Positions 43,441 through 57,200 of a stretch of 64,000 bases of DNA are shown in pieces (the first letter of the stretch is position 1; each line of letters begins with the position of its first letter). The stretch is from Lycocorax pyrrhopterus obiensis (lineage: Eukaryota > Chordata > Aves > Passeriformes > Paradisaeidae), in contig JACSVZ010000006.1 in NCBI GenBank assembly GCA_014706295.1, forward strand, positions 25,850,629-25,914,628, written 5' to 3'. A program made the translations under genes and the position numbers. The notes under the pieces were generated by a model. That model was given only the letters and a program-made list of their open reading frames with translations, was not told the DNA's origin and did not search any database.

Positions 43441-46400
43441 CCACGACAGTCACTGTAGCGGCAGAACAAGCTATGAGTGGAGGTCCTTTTTCCAAAGGAA
43501 AAGACAGTGATTCAGGTGGCTGGGTCATGGTCATAAAGTGTTTTGGAGGCACGGAGTGTCTGATTTCACTCTTGTGTTCAGCAGGAGATCAGTGCCTACA
43601 GGGGTTATATGTTGTTTGCTTTATGGAAGGAAAGAGTCTCAGGGGAGAGACGTTAAGTGGAACCAAAGTTTAAATTTTTGTCCTTACATGGATTTTTTTG
43701 ATTGGTTGGTTTGTTTCAATTTCTCTGGCCCTCATTTGCTTCTCTGTTAAGATTTCTGCCTTACAGGGATATTATGGGAATTAAATGCATTGTATGAGTG
43801 TTCATTTGGACAGTGGGCAAGTTTCTGCACACTCAGGTGGAAAGAAAAGGCATACAGCCTGCAGCTAAAAAAGAATATATCCCCCGTGACCAGTAATTTC
43901 AACACAGCATTGTGGCTTATGACCCAGCTGGTCTGTTTCTACATCTCTACAACAATACTCCTGCAGTCCTGACAGAAATTTATTTCTTACTTACCTAGTG
44001 AGAAATCCCAAGAAAGCACAAGATGTTGCATAGTAATTACATTTTCCTCAATGGTATTGCTGAATGACATATTGTGATATATCAAGAGGCAACTGTGAAT
44101 TTAGCTTCAGTCATCACAGTCGACTTTGCCCAGTATGGTAGGTTTCCAGCTGAACATAGTGTGGATGTAAGAATAAAGAGAAGTTTCTGAATACCACGCA
44201 GCATCACTCATACTTTGTCAGCATTAGCTTTCAAAGCACATATGATTCTGCATTGGCTTGGGAAATCTTCGTGTATTCATTATTTATTTAGCTTACATAT
44301 TTACTCTTAACATTTAAGAATATATTGTTGGCAGGTGGTTTCACGAGGGAAGACAATAATGATAGTCACTTGTCACAAGAATCAGACATCAAAATATGAA
44401 GCTTTCTCTTTCTTTCTGTTTAGTGTTTGATGCCACTAAATGCCTATTTCTTGTGATTAACAGAACAGGTAAGCAACTTGCATGATTTTCTGTTAGTAAG
44501 GCTATTTGACCTTACTAGATTGCAGAGCAGTATTTTCCCAGTTTTTGGGACATGATAACAACATGCAAAAGCAGAAGGCTTTGCTAATCATTAAAGAGGT
44601 GGCAGATTTTCACTTTTATCCCTCAGTGATCATACTGTCTTTTGCAAGATACTGCAAGGCTAGCATGTGGAGAGGAAGAAACAATAAAGACTGGCACAAA
44701 TTCTACTTTTCAGTTCACACCCTTACCAGGACAGTTAGCATGAGCAGAAATTCCCCTCTGTGGAAAAGACATTTTTCTTTAGGTATTTGTGGAAGAGTTT
44801 TAGCACACCCTAACAAACAATAGCCTTCATGCAAAGTGTGCGGTTGATAAATGAAAATAGTCTTCCCAAGCCTGCCATTCTTGTTTCTAGAGTGGACACT
44901 TACTTCACTGGATGTTCTGTCAGTGCCACGCCCAGTGTGCTCTTAGACAAAAAATGTGTCTGTAGCAACTCTGCATTGCAGTTTCAGCCCTTTGGCCTCT
45001 TGGTAAGTCGTGTCTTATGCTGGGAGCAACACTTTTAAAGTCAGCCGTCCCTGAGGGGTACAAGAAGGTGGATACTCAGTTTTAGCTCCTGAGTAGATAA
45101 GGAGGTCAAGTACTTCAATTACGAAATACTGTTACTGATACGCTGGAATGAGAACTGAGTGCAGTAGTGCCAAATATCTTCAGGTGTTAGCAGTCTGCTC
45201 ACCAGAGGGGTAATGCAGGTTGCTTAAAGTGACAAAGAGGAAGGTTTTCCTCCCTCCTCTAAATAATTTGTTTGAAGTATCCTAATCTCTCTCTCTGTTA
45301 ATCCTATCATACAAAGTCTGTGGTGATATTTCTTCAAGGTTAGGGGGCTAAAGTTAGGCAGTATGAAGACCTTAACAAAGATTTTTTTCCCTGCTTTAGA
45401 ATATGTTACTCCTTAAATTCAAAGCAAGGAGCACTTTTTTTGCTCAACAGTTCTTAGTCTCATGATTCAAGTATTACCACATTACCAGATCAGTTGCACA
45501 AGTAATTTAAAGAAATCTAAAAACTGTATGAATATTAGTGTGGTTTGGTACATAAAATTGCTTCTTGGACTCATTCTTTTTGCCATGTCTCTATGAGAAA
45601 GACCAGTCAAAGGCGACGTAAGGTAATACGGCTGGTGTGTGCCAACTGGAAATTTACATGCACTTGACAAGAAGTCCCAATAACTCAGTGTTATAGCTGC
45701 TTAAAGATACTGAATGAGTAACAGGGCCTAAAAATGACAAGATACTTAGATCCATGTCAAAACCTGATACATTTGTTAAGAGTAAATTGTGAAATGAGGG
45801 AAGTTATCTTACCTACTCCATCCACTGAGTGAGGAGAATCCTGCCCTTCACCTTACTCCAAGCCAGTCTGAAAGACTCCAGAAGCTAAAATCAGAACATT
45901 GTTGAGCAGTCCTTCCTTATCTCAGTCAGGGGGTTCCCCTTGACTCCAAGACATTATTTCTCATCTATTCATTTGATGACTTTTGTATCACGCATCCCAA
46001 TATCTGCTCCTTTCATGAAACAAAAGGAGTCATTTTGTCTCCTTTGTTTTACATTCCATAGTGCTTTTTTTTCTCAAGTTTTTCTCTGATACAGTACCTT
46101 TAAAATCGATGGCCATTTTACTTACTTTCAAGTTAATAAAACAGCACATCATATGCCATTGCAAGTACCAGCATATGTGAGGATCTGCCTTGGGCAGTCT
46201 GGAAGTGCATGCTTCGCTGTGTTCCTGCTTCCTGGGTGTATTTCCAGATGTCGCTGAGAAAACTTAACAACTGATGTGTAAAGCCATTACACATCATAGG
46301 AGTAGTCCATTTTGGAGTCATACTTTTCACTACATGTTGATGTTGGATCAGAACCGTTGCTCACCAACACTATTATAAGTTGGCAGTAACTAGTCTGAAA

Positions 46401-48106
46401 TGAATGAATCATATTCAGATGAAAGAACGAGGACAAGCATGCAAACTGTATTTTCAAAAGCCAGCTTCTGCATATGTATGCATTCCAGAACAAAGCATCT
46501 TTCAGATGTTGGATGAAAAGTAATTGCAATTCCGTGTATTATTCCCAAATCTCCTAATTTCCCTGTAATTTTTGTTCCTTACAGCACAGCTCTACTGGTT
46601 TTTTATACAATAAATAATATTTTATTAATTCTGTTTTCATGCCTGTTCTTACATCTAAGCAATCTTACCTGAATGTACCTGCATCCTGTTTATTTTAATA
46701 CCTGACTTCCTGCATTCGCTCAACTTCCTGGTTGTCATCCTGGAAAATGATATATATTAAATTTGTTTGTGAAAAGAGCTGGGAGTAAGCAGGTTCAAGA
46801 TACTTTGCTGGCATAAATTATTTCTCAAAGAGTTCCTAGGTACTCTGACTGAAGTAAGTTTGGAACCAGCATCTTTGAGATAAGGATGTAGATAAAAGGC
46901 TTTGACCACTCAGCCTGGGCATTATTACAGACCTGAAACAATCAAATTCCTGGAGAGAGTATATTTTCCACAGCATGAATTGTAGTAGATAGGTAACTTC
47001 TATATTGCTTTCCACATCAGTGCCAAGAATGAATTTTCATGCAAGGCTGAGTGAAAATATGGTACAATAAGATAAGTAAACACATTTTTTTTGAGTCAGC
47101 AATCCAGCTCATTTTCTCAGGGTTGGGTTTTCCATTGAATATGCAGCAGTAGGCTATCACCAAATGATTTTTTTTCATATTCAATATCTTCTGACACATA
47201 AGATATGCACAACAGGGCAGTCAAGCTGAAAGCTCGCAGGGTGTCTGATTCATTGTCATGGAGGTGAGCAAACAGAACATCTGCATGGCAGATGTGAAGG
47301 GTGTCTTCTAGGAAGATACCCAGCTGGAGTTTACTTACGGACTTGCTGAAATTAGCCTGCACTTTGAGAGTCATTCAGATGGCATTCCATGCTTTTTAAC
47401 TGGTTCCAGGGAGAACACTGTCATTTTAAAATGGCACTGGAAGCAAGAAAAGCAAATATTGTGTGTGCCTTCAGTTCAGACAGCAAGGCATACCTTAGAC
47501 CCAGGTCAAGAACAGTGCGTAAAAAGAAACCAAAACCGTCTTCTTTCCAGCATGTTTCTGAGTTTGGTGAGGGTGGGCAGTATGTTTCCCTGAAGTGGAT
47601 TATAAGCATCAGGCAAGAACATTCTTCTCACCTTAGCAGGGAGCGATGTAATACCTTGATAGCAGGCACGGGCAATTTCTCGGTTTCTTTGTAGTTGTGA
47701 TACACCCAAACAGTCTTGTTGACAATTTGAGTTCACAGAGTCAAGTGATAAAAGTGTATCAGAGGATCAGTGAAATGCATTTCAGAAAGGATCAGCAGAA
47801 AACATGTAAATAATATGATAATTATGTACCTAGAGCATGCCAGACTGAAATACAAATACTAGATGGTGTATTGTATATAATCTATCATAGTGCAATCAAT
47901 TTTTTTAAAATAACTACATTTTTCATTAAAGATGGTTTCTGAGCAATGAAATATCTCAGAAGAGATTAAACATTAAAAATTAAATACAAAACAACTGCTT
48001 TTTTGTCCCTCTCCGTTAACAGATTACATCTCTAGTATCTAGATACCTGTAAGCATAATATAATCTAAAGAGAAATACAAAATGTAATTTAACTTGAATT
48101 TTTAAA

Positions 48107-48153
48107 ATTTATTTTATTTTCTTTTCTTTTATTTTATTTTATTTTATTTTATT
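48107..48153. repeat. (ATTTT)n pentanucleotide repeat
   Basis: About nine ATTTT or CTTTT units in a row, with two C interruptions near 48121-48130. ATTTT tracts are common vertebrate microsatellites. Confidence 0.9.
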
Positions 48154-48819
48154 AATTGTTTTACTATCTGTATTTAGCTGGATCGGAAAAGATGGCCAAG
48201 AAAATTTCCCTTCAAAAGAGAGCTCTCTGCATTCTGCTGTCCCATGGCTCCCATCTCTTGTCCTCATTCCTTGCTGTATCTCAAATGACAGAAAACCAGA
48301 ATTGGTGTTTCAATAACTAGTGCTAGAGGTGTTTACTCAGGTAGCTGCATAACTAGGGATTTGAGTAGGAGGATTAGGGCAGAAGTACGGTGGGGAAAAC
48401 ACTGTCTTGAAAAATGCTTCCTAAATTCCTTTATTTATTTAGTGATTATCATTAACATGAAGGTCCACAAAAGGCCTAGGTTATGCTAGGGACTTTGCAT
48501 TAACACTGGGAAATGGAATGGAATAATCTAAAACATCACTTTACTCTTCATTGCTGAATAGACAGAGCAAAAGCAAAATTCACAGAAATCTTTGCAAATA
48601 TGAGAATCAATCCTGTAGTGCTCTACCATGATTGTGAACAGATGTTATTGTCTTTGGAACTGAAACAAATTCCTGACTCTACTCTATAGCCTCCTTGCTC
48701 CAGAAAATGTTTTGTAAACCAGACAGTATCAACATCTGAGAATGATATTAAGCAGTGTTGTGAAATTTAGTCTTAGCTTTCCTGCTATTTCTACACACAG
48801 ATACAAAATTTTTTAAATG

Positions 48820-48876
48820 TAATCAAAATACTGTGATTCCGTTTCTATATAATCAAAATGCTATGACTCAGTTTCT
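48820..48876. repeat. Imperfect duplication, 30-bp period
   Basis: A 27-bp unit starting TAATCAAAAT and ending GTTTCT (48820-48846) recurs at 48850-48876 with four substitutions. Confidence 0.8.
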
Positions 48877-50062
48877 GTCTCCCTTTAGAGTGTTCCACGG
48901 AAAATATCTATGGATTCCCTTGGTGAACTAAATAGTAAACGAAAACACAGTGCAGTGCAGAAATCCAAATTTTATCCTGAAGATTTTACAAACCGTTCTT
49001 CCTATGCCTGTGGCAGCCATTGTTTCTTTGTGTTACCCATGTTTTCAAATGGGTATTATTGGTTTTCCTGTAGGATCCTTTGGAGTCCTGTTCTCTTGGC
49101 ATTTGCTGCTAACAAATCGTCAGTGTACAAAAATCTGTTGGAAAAAATACTTCAAAGCCCATTAATCTCTCCCTTGCTTTCCACTACAGGTACTCGCATC
49201 TGTTGGAATACAATAGTTGACCAGCTGCAGGAGAGCTGTGTGTATATTGCACTCTCCAAGCAAAACAACCTTTAAAAATAAGATACTTGAAAAAAAAGGA
49301 ACTTCCAAAAGAGGTGCGAATGCCTGGCCACAGTTATTTAAACATTTATTTAGTCAAAATTACGAATCAGGCAGAGAAATGTTACCTTGTAACAAGAAAC
49401 TTCACAGGATAGTGGTCAAGGACATCATATATGAAGTTGTTAGGGATCAGACAATGTAAAAGACAGTGGTGTTCTTCCCTGAACCAGGACTAGAAAGGAA
49501 AGCTGTTCTTTGTCTGTGATTCTAGATAGCCTAATTCAGTTCCTAAATCAGCTGTAGAGTTGCAGTTCTATTTTATGTAGCGATACTATTTTCTTTTGCG
49601 GAAGGTCTGAGCTTTTCAACATGACCAGTTATAGCAACATCCATCAGATTTATTACTAAAATACTGGATGATGTTTTATGATACTTCTGATTTCATTTTA
49701 AAATAAGAATTACCCAAATTAATTTCACAGCATAAGAATTAGAGTCACAAAGAAGGATTTATTTCTCTCTCTGATATATTTCTGCATCTGTATTTTCGTG
49801 TTTTATTAGGTGACTTTGATTTGCTTTCAGCATTTGCAGACCAGTTTCTTTGAATGCTCAAAATTCAAGTTCCTAATCACTTGAGAATTAATTTTTGCTC
49901 AAACAGATGGGGGCAAAAAGTGGTTAAGAGGATTATTTTATGAGAGAAAATGCCTACAAAAATGCATTTTCCATAAAAATGTTCTTCTATCCTGTTGACT
50001 ATAAGCCTGAGAGTGAAACTAACTATATCTACTGGACTTGCACGTGTTAGCAAAAATAAAAA

Positions 50063-50075
50063 GGGGGGGGGGGGG
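50063..50075 (+). repeat. G13 homopolymer
   Basis: Thirteen consecutive G in AT-rich intron sequence, directly after an A-rich stretch. Long G runs are rare, fold readily and are prone to sequencing-length error. Confidence 0.9.
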
Positions 50076-51170
50076 TTATGGTGTCTCCAAGTCTTTAACT
50101 GTTTTGTCTTTTCTATAAATTTCTGTAATCTGTAAACTGATTACAGAAAAGCAAGAAAAAAAGCAATTTTGTTTTCACTGAGTGAGTCTGACATGTTTGT
50201 CAAACCAGTGATATAATTTGTTTGTATGCTGGGCTGCAGAGAGACAACTGGTTTTTTACTTTCTTTTCTATTATTCATCCATTCTGAAATGAAAACAACT
50301 GGAATCAAGTGAAAATCCTTCCTGAATTAAACCAAGGGGAGGCTGGCCAATATGGACAGAGAAGGGCAAGATCTGTTGGTACAGCATGTAGTTACAGGGT
50401 TGTCTTGCATTTACTTTTAGTTCCTCGGGGAACTTCTCTGGGAAGTTCTCCTGGTGTAGAGTACTGTTTGGTTCAGAATATCTGAACATACAGAAGATAG
50501 TATAATGATGAAGACTGGAGGGAAGGGCATGAAAGAGATTCAGAGTTGCTTATCATTTTTGTAAATTTTGACATTTCAGAAATACTGGGCTTCCCTATCT
50601 CTACATTGCTGTAAATTTCTTTGTTCCTTTTCCCATTATGTTGTTCTTGGTCAAATAGTAGATTCATCCATTCCTTTTGCTCAGCTTGCAAAAAACTTTG
50701 CTTCTCCATTACAGTGGTATTGGAAGGTTAGTTGTGAAGAAGAAACAGAAGGAACGTTTAACACTTCAGTTTTTCGGAGGTGTTCCTTTAGCGATTGCCA
50801 GTAAGGTGAAGTATCATACAAACAAACACAGATAGCTCATAAAGGAAAATTAAATAAATAAATAGAACCCTGAAACTGGTGGTTCCCCTTTGCTGTGCAG
50901 GATATTGTCTGTCAGTAATCATTACAGAGTGCAGCCATTAAGTTCAATGTTTCCTTTGTGTTCAAAACTCTGGCGAGTTTTCTAGCTGTCTGTAAATCTG
51001 CCATTGGGTAAAAAGCACAAATGGTATTATTCAATATCTGTACAGATCTTCTCATAACCTGTGACATAGATCAAGTCTTTTGGCATGTTTTTCTACATTA
51101 GAGCCATCAGCATCTTTCAATACTTTTGATAACCAGAGATGTGATTATTAAAAGGTACCTTGTAAAGGTA

Positions 51171-51237
51171 TTGAAGTAATTTGTTAAAGGTGTCAGAGAG
51201 CATTTGAAGTAATTTGTTAAACCGTGTCAGAGAGTAT
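51171..51237. repeat. Tandem duplication, 33/34-bp unit
   Basis: Two adjacent units start TTGAAGTAATTTGTTAAA and end GTGTCAGAGAG plus three bases (CAT or TAT). They differ by a GG-to-CCG change and one substitution, so the duplication is fairly recent. Confidence 0.9.
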
Positions 51238-54200
51238 TCGCTCACTGTCTAACCAGCATCTCTTCGGAGCAAGTAGGAGTCGCTCTCTTCTCTTTTTTCA
51301 GTATGCTTGTTCAAAAATAATTCAAAATTTAGCGCAAATAGTTCAAGAATCAAAGCACGCTGTTTTCTCAACCTGTTTGTAGTCTCTAAATCTCTTCAGA
51401 TTTAGCTCTGTCACTCATGCAGTGTTTGGACTGTAGTCCACACAAAGAGTAGGAACAGCAAAGACCAGTTCAGAAATAGAAAGAGCTGTAATCAAATGCC
51501 CAATCCCATTCCAAATCCCATTCTAGTGGTAACAGCCTCAGCAGGACTTAGTTCTCCAACATAAATCAACAGTAACTCCACTTAGATTATACCAGGGGGT
51601 TATACCGGTGACGGAGAAATCGTTATCAGGTTTAAGAACTATAGTAACAAAATACTGGCTTCTGTAACATTTCAAAGGCTTAGATAATGCTGATGCTATT
51701 TGATGATGCTGTTTTTATCAACACAGCTATGAAACACTAGGGAGAAAAAAGAATGCACACTTGCTATGCTTGAGATACTCTTCTCCTGAAAAGGTTTCTA
51801 AATAAAGTAGAACAAGGTCAGTACTTTAATATTCATAGCCCAGTTGAGACAGTGTGACAATATATTTGGGTAATGAAAATTTATAATCTATTAACTGAAA
51901 AAAAAAGTTATTTCAGGTAAATTTCTTAAAGCTTGAAAATGGCCTGTGTTGAAAAAAGAAGAATTATTAAAAAAAAAAATCACATTAACCAATCAACTAC
52001 ATTTTTGAATACCAATGAAAACTTCAAACAGAAACTTTATGACTCTCTGACTGAAAAAAAATCATACTGCCTTGACTAAAGAGAGACAAAAAGGAAGTGA
52101 TTACAGGCTGAGAATTTATTTTCCAAGTTTTAGTTGGATGGTTGTATTGTAAACTCCTCAGATTCATTATGTTCACACTGCCAAGAATTACTCTAATGTA
52201 GTAGATGAGAATTGCTCTAATCTGTTATTGTTGGCTGGAAGTAATTCTTTTAATTCAAAGAATTAATGACATTTACTAGTATTGCCATGCTGCTTTATTG
52301 CAGCTTTGAAAATAGATGGGAATACTCAGTGGTGTGGTATTCTAAACAGGCTAAATTTAGAGCATTGTTCCCTGCTCTTCCCACTCTGTTTCATGACCAC
52401 AAATCTGAATAGCAGCACTTTGTGTCAGGCCTGCAGTGGTGCGATTGAGTAGGTGGGTTGGCACCTTGAATTAACGACTCTGCAGCATACCTGGAGAATG
52501 TGAGGTGTCCAAGACAATGATGGGTCACCCTGTGATGGAGTATAAAATGATCATCAAGCTAATCCCTTTCCAGGCTTGTATTTTCACATCATGCAGGATA
52601 AAATGAAGATACTGGTTTTAGTCTGAAAGCAGGGAAGCCTGATCTTGCAGCACTGTGCCCAAAATAATTAGTCCAGACTCAGCAGGGATTATTAATCTGG
52701 CCTTGGCATCCAGAAATACAGCTGTATCATTTCTCTTTCAGTACAGACATGGGTCAGAAGCAGTTTAGGTTGCCTGTACTGAGAATTGAAGGAAAAGACT
52801 CACATGCACAAAATTAAAGCGTGGGGTCAGCTCACTCAACCTAACCTAGCCAGATAGAAGTTGTCTTCCTAACTGAATGCTCATGGTGTGGCCATGCAAA
52901 CTAGATGTTCTTCACAGAGGAGGAAGGTGCAGTACTGTTGTCTTTTCACTTGGCTGCCTTTGGGCTTGAGCAGTTGTGCAAAACACAGTTTCCGTGTTCT
53001 AGAGTAACTGATTCCAAGCCTCCTTGAGGAATAGTCTGAACGAAGTTATCCTGGTGCAGCGCTAAGTTGCTCCTCTAGAAGTAGTTGCATGTTGTGGAAC
53101 AAGAAAACATGAGGTGTAATGTATCGGAGGTCCTGCTCTACTTCCATAAATGCCTAATATTAAAACCACACTAATACCAGATTAAAATGTTTGCATATGC
53201 AGTTCTGGTGAGAATTCTCTTTCCCCAGGAATTAAGCAGACATCCAATAAACTTATAAAATAGGAATGTGTGAAAACTCACAATTAAAATGTTCTTTCAT
53301 TGCCTTGTCAAGGAGTAAGGACTGGACATATTCCTCTGTCAAGGGGGGCTTCTTCCCCTCTCTAGAAATCTATGTAGTTCTATGCTAGAACCTATATTAA
53401 AAATTTTCGGTACACAACATTTACGTGACCACATTTTCAGCAGAGGTAAGAATAACAAACAAATTATCTCTAAATCATAAAGATAATTTTTATTAAGAGA
53501 AACAATATATTTCTCAGGATTTTCTACAATGAAGTTGTAAAACCCCCCTAGAAAGATAAAAGAAGCCTGCTTAGAAGATTATTTGGATATTTGAAGTCCC
53601 TCTGTACCAAATGTGCAGGCAGGCTTTATTTTTCAGATGACAAATTTCTTAATATGAAGTCCCTTCTCACAGGCACTAAAATCTAGCAGCAATACAGCCG
53701 TAGCCACAAGGATTATAAACAGGAATCTGTCTAGTCATAAATAATTTGTTACCTTTCTCTAGTCTTGTAGCAAATTCATCATCAAAATACATGGTGTGTG
53801 TAATTGTAACTGAAATACACACCCGACAGCTCTGCATGAGTGGTTGTACTGGGAATTACAGACTGGAGCACATGCAGCATCCTGCTCCTTTGTGACTGCA
53901 TGTGCTAAAAAAGGGTGGAAGGCAGGAAGTCAGTAGTTCCCACTGCATCACCAAATGATTCCCAGCTGCTGGTGCAGTACATGGGAACATAACAGTTATT
54001 CCTTATTGGCTTGTGGTTCCCAGACAGAGCAGGTTAAAACAGAGCTCTGAGAGCTGTGGTTAGTGATGGCAAATGCTCAAGCAAAATAAGTGTTTACCTA
54101 AACTAATCAAGTGCTGGACACAGGAAATTTGTAGGGGTAAGCACAGGAGGGAAATCCTGTAGTTCTCACAGCAGTGACCCCAACTCTGCTCCAGGTTCAA

Positions 54201-57200
54201 GCCCTCTCCCCAAAACAACTCATTCAAGTGCCCTCTCCCCAAGCATCCCTGAATGCAGTTTCCTCTTGCAGTGCACCCCTGTTTCTGCTGTGCTTGCCAG
54301 TGTTGCCACTGAAGGAAAAGGCTGCACAGTTAAAGCTGCTTGGGAGGGAGGGAGAGGGAGCTGGCAACCTTCTCCTCATATTCCTTCAGACAGCAGGGCA
54401 CGGTGTGGGTGCATGAGCTCAGTACTGGCAGGGAAAGCAGCTGCTTTAGATGTAACTGAATACACAAACAGACACAAGTGTCAGAAAAGGGAGCTCATTC
54501 GGCCTTTGCTTCCAACCCACGCAGGTAGATGGTGCCTGACAGAGCCACACTCTTGTGGCTGTGAAACTGAATTTTGTCAGGATTAGTGAGTTATTTTATC
54601 TTGTCCTCAAGGCTGTAAATTTATTTGTGTTTGTACTGATACGAAACCTGCAGCCCACTGAGTACATGGGTGGATACTAACCAGCTCATGCTGCATCTTC
54701 CGTGTACTTTTCACAACAGAAAGGTGCAGATCCTGACACAGCAAGCTTTGCCACAAGGAGAATCTGTTTGCTATCATTGCATGTGTCCTCCACAATTTGT
54801 AAGCTGTGATTTCACTGCACTGAATCGATAAGGAACAAGGAGCACTTACATATCAAATAAGCTTAAGTTTCCTATGCTTGAATTTCCATACAGCCTACCC
54901 TCTAACTCCAGGTCTTCTCACTCACTGTTTTTGGCTAGTGTAAGGGTTAACTCTGAAGGAACAAGAATACTCTCAAATTCATCCTAGCAGGGTTACTTCA
55001 GTTTCCAAAAGAGAAATTCGCGAAAGAACCTAGAGCCTGAACTGGTCCTTCCATCTGCAATTCCAGGAGAGCAGCATCTGTCTAGAGGGTTAGGCTTGGA
55101 TTCAAATAGAGAATTTGCTGCAGCTGTTAATGATTTAAAAATAGTTTTATTTTTTACATTAGTTCTCTCATTTTTTCTGCTACCTGACAAAACCTTTTCA
55201 GATTATTGAAGAGAAATTATGTAAGGCCTAAAATTTATAAACTAAACTCTCACCTACTGTGAGCCTTGTGTTCCACCAGGGTAGAAATTTTCAGGTCAAA
55301 GCACAGCCCCATAGGTGTTAGGAATCTGGTCCAAATCATAATCTAATTTTTACTGTCGTAAGAGAAAGAAATGTCTGCCCTACAAGTTATCAATCAATTC
55401 ATTGTTATTTTAAGATGCATAAAATGTCCGTCAAAGGTGTGGTGAAAAACTCTTCTACTGTTAAGTGAAATGACAGTTCATATAAAGAGAAAAAAATATC
55501 TATTAAATGAGGGGGACAATTTAGGTGAAGTAGTGAGCAGGGGGAAAAATTAAATCAAGAATCAACAATAAAATACGTCAATAAGCCAGGGTAATTGAAT
55601 CAGTCGCAAATGTTATTAGACATTTTTCTCCATTCCCAATCTGAAGCAGAGTGAGTGGCTATAGCAAAGCTCTGTTTGGAGATACTCTCCAGTTCCATAT
55701 TTACCATGTGGAAATGGCGTGGCAGAAACACACTGATGTGCATTTAAACACACACCCACTCACTCAGTGGTCCCAGTTACATGAGAGTATAAAGCAATTA
55801 AAGCCTCCTGGAAATAAATAATGTTATTTATTGCAGCTAATTTCATGCCTCCTTCTTATATGCAGTCCTTCTTAAAACCACAGCCTTGGTGTGCCCAGAC
55901 CCTTCCCTGTGCTGGGAGGAGGCATTTCGTGCCATGGCTTCAGGTCCCTTTGGTCCCAACGCTGCAGCCAGGGAATGAGCAGAAGCACAGTAATACTTCT
56001 CCTGCCTATGCACTTGATTTCTCAAGCATGGAATTAGAGTCAAGGGAAGATAGAACAAATCACACTAATTTCAGATGTTGTCAGGCTTAATTTGTAGACC
56101 TAATTTGTGTAATTAAGTCATAGAAGCACTAGGTTACTTAGGGGCATCTGATGCCATCAGACTTGCACTGCTGAGTTAAAAAAATAAGATACTGTTTTTC
56201 TGTGTGCATTTCAAATTAAAATTACTTTCAGCTGAAGTAAACTTCATCATTCAAGGCTTGTGGGGTTGAAATTTGAAGGCATGGTGGCAGTTAAGTGACT
56301 CACAATAACACAAATTATAAAAAGGCAGAAACTGTGTAACTTTCTGTAAAAATAAAGGTCTGTCAAACATAAAAACATAAAAAGCACTATACTAATCAAG
56401 TTACATTTGATAGGAAAAAAATGCTGCACCTTACTGCCCTCTGTACTAGTTTAAGTGTTAATGTTACAATCAACAGCACTTAGTTTTTTGTTGATAAACC
56501 TTCAAAACAGGGAGGTATGTTCATTTTTGCTTGAAAAAGCCAGGTTCCCTGAGTTCAGTTCCTATCTGGACCAAATAGACTGTGTGCAGATATGTTACCA
56601 CAAGGAGTTTCTTTAAAATAGTTCGATAATGAATTAATTTGCTAGAAAATAGGAAAAGTTCCATGTTATAAACACATTTTTTTAAGCTTGTTTTCATGTT
56701 ATAAAGTACTTCATCATGGATTTTGCTAGGAGTAAGAGTATTCAAAAAGTCTTTAAGTCCATACTTCTGACAGGTTTTGCTCCTTTTCCTGTCAAGATCC
56801 TCTGGTTGCTCAGTGACTAGTTCTGAAACACTTTTTAAAATTTTTACCATCTTCCAGTGTAGTTCACAGGGCCAAAAGCAGCATTTCCAATTAATTAATC
56901 TGTGAATGAGAGCAGCTTCCCTGAGGGGGTCTTATGCTGTGATCTCACCCTTAGCTTGTGCTCGGTTCACTTTGCTCAGCAGCTAACGGGCTGCAAAATT
57001 TTTATCTCGGCTCCAACCTCTGTCTTCATGTGGAGCTGATATACAATGCAGTTAAAACTCAGATGGTAAATGATGAGTAATCAACTTGAAACAAGTAGGT
57101 TCAATCCCTGTGTTTCACCTGAAAAGCAGCAGCTGCAGCCCTCTCCCCTAGGTCCTGAAACACTTCCTTTCTTTTCCATCATTGCTACTACCCCTCTACC

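Noticed and set aside
45197..45210. TCACCAGAGGGGTA, considered as a CTCF site
   Set aside because: Four of fourteen core positions mismatch, including the 3' GC-rich part.
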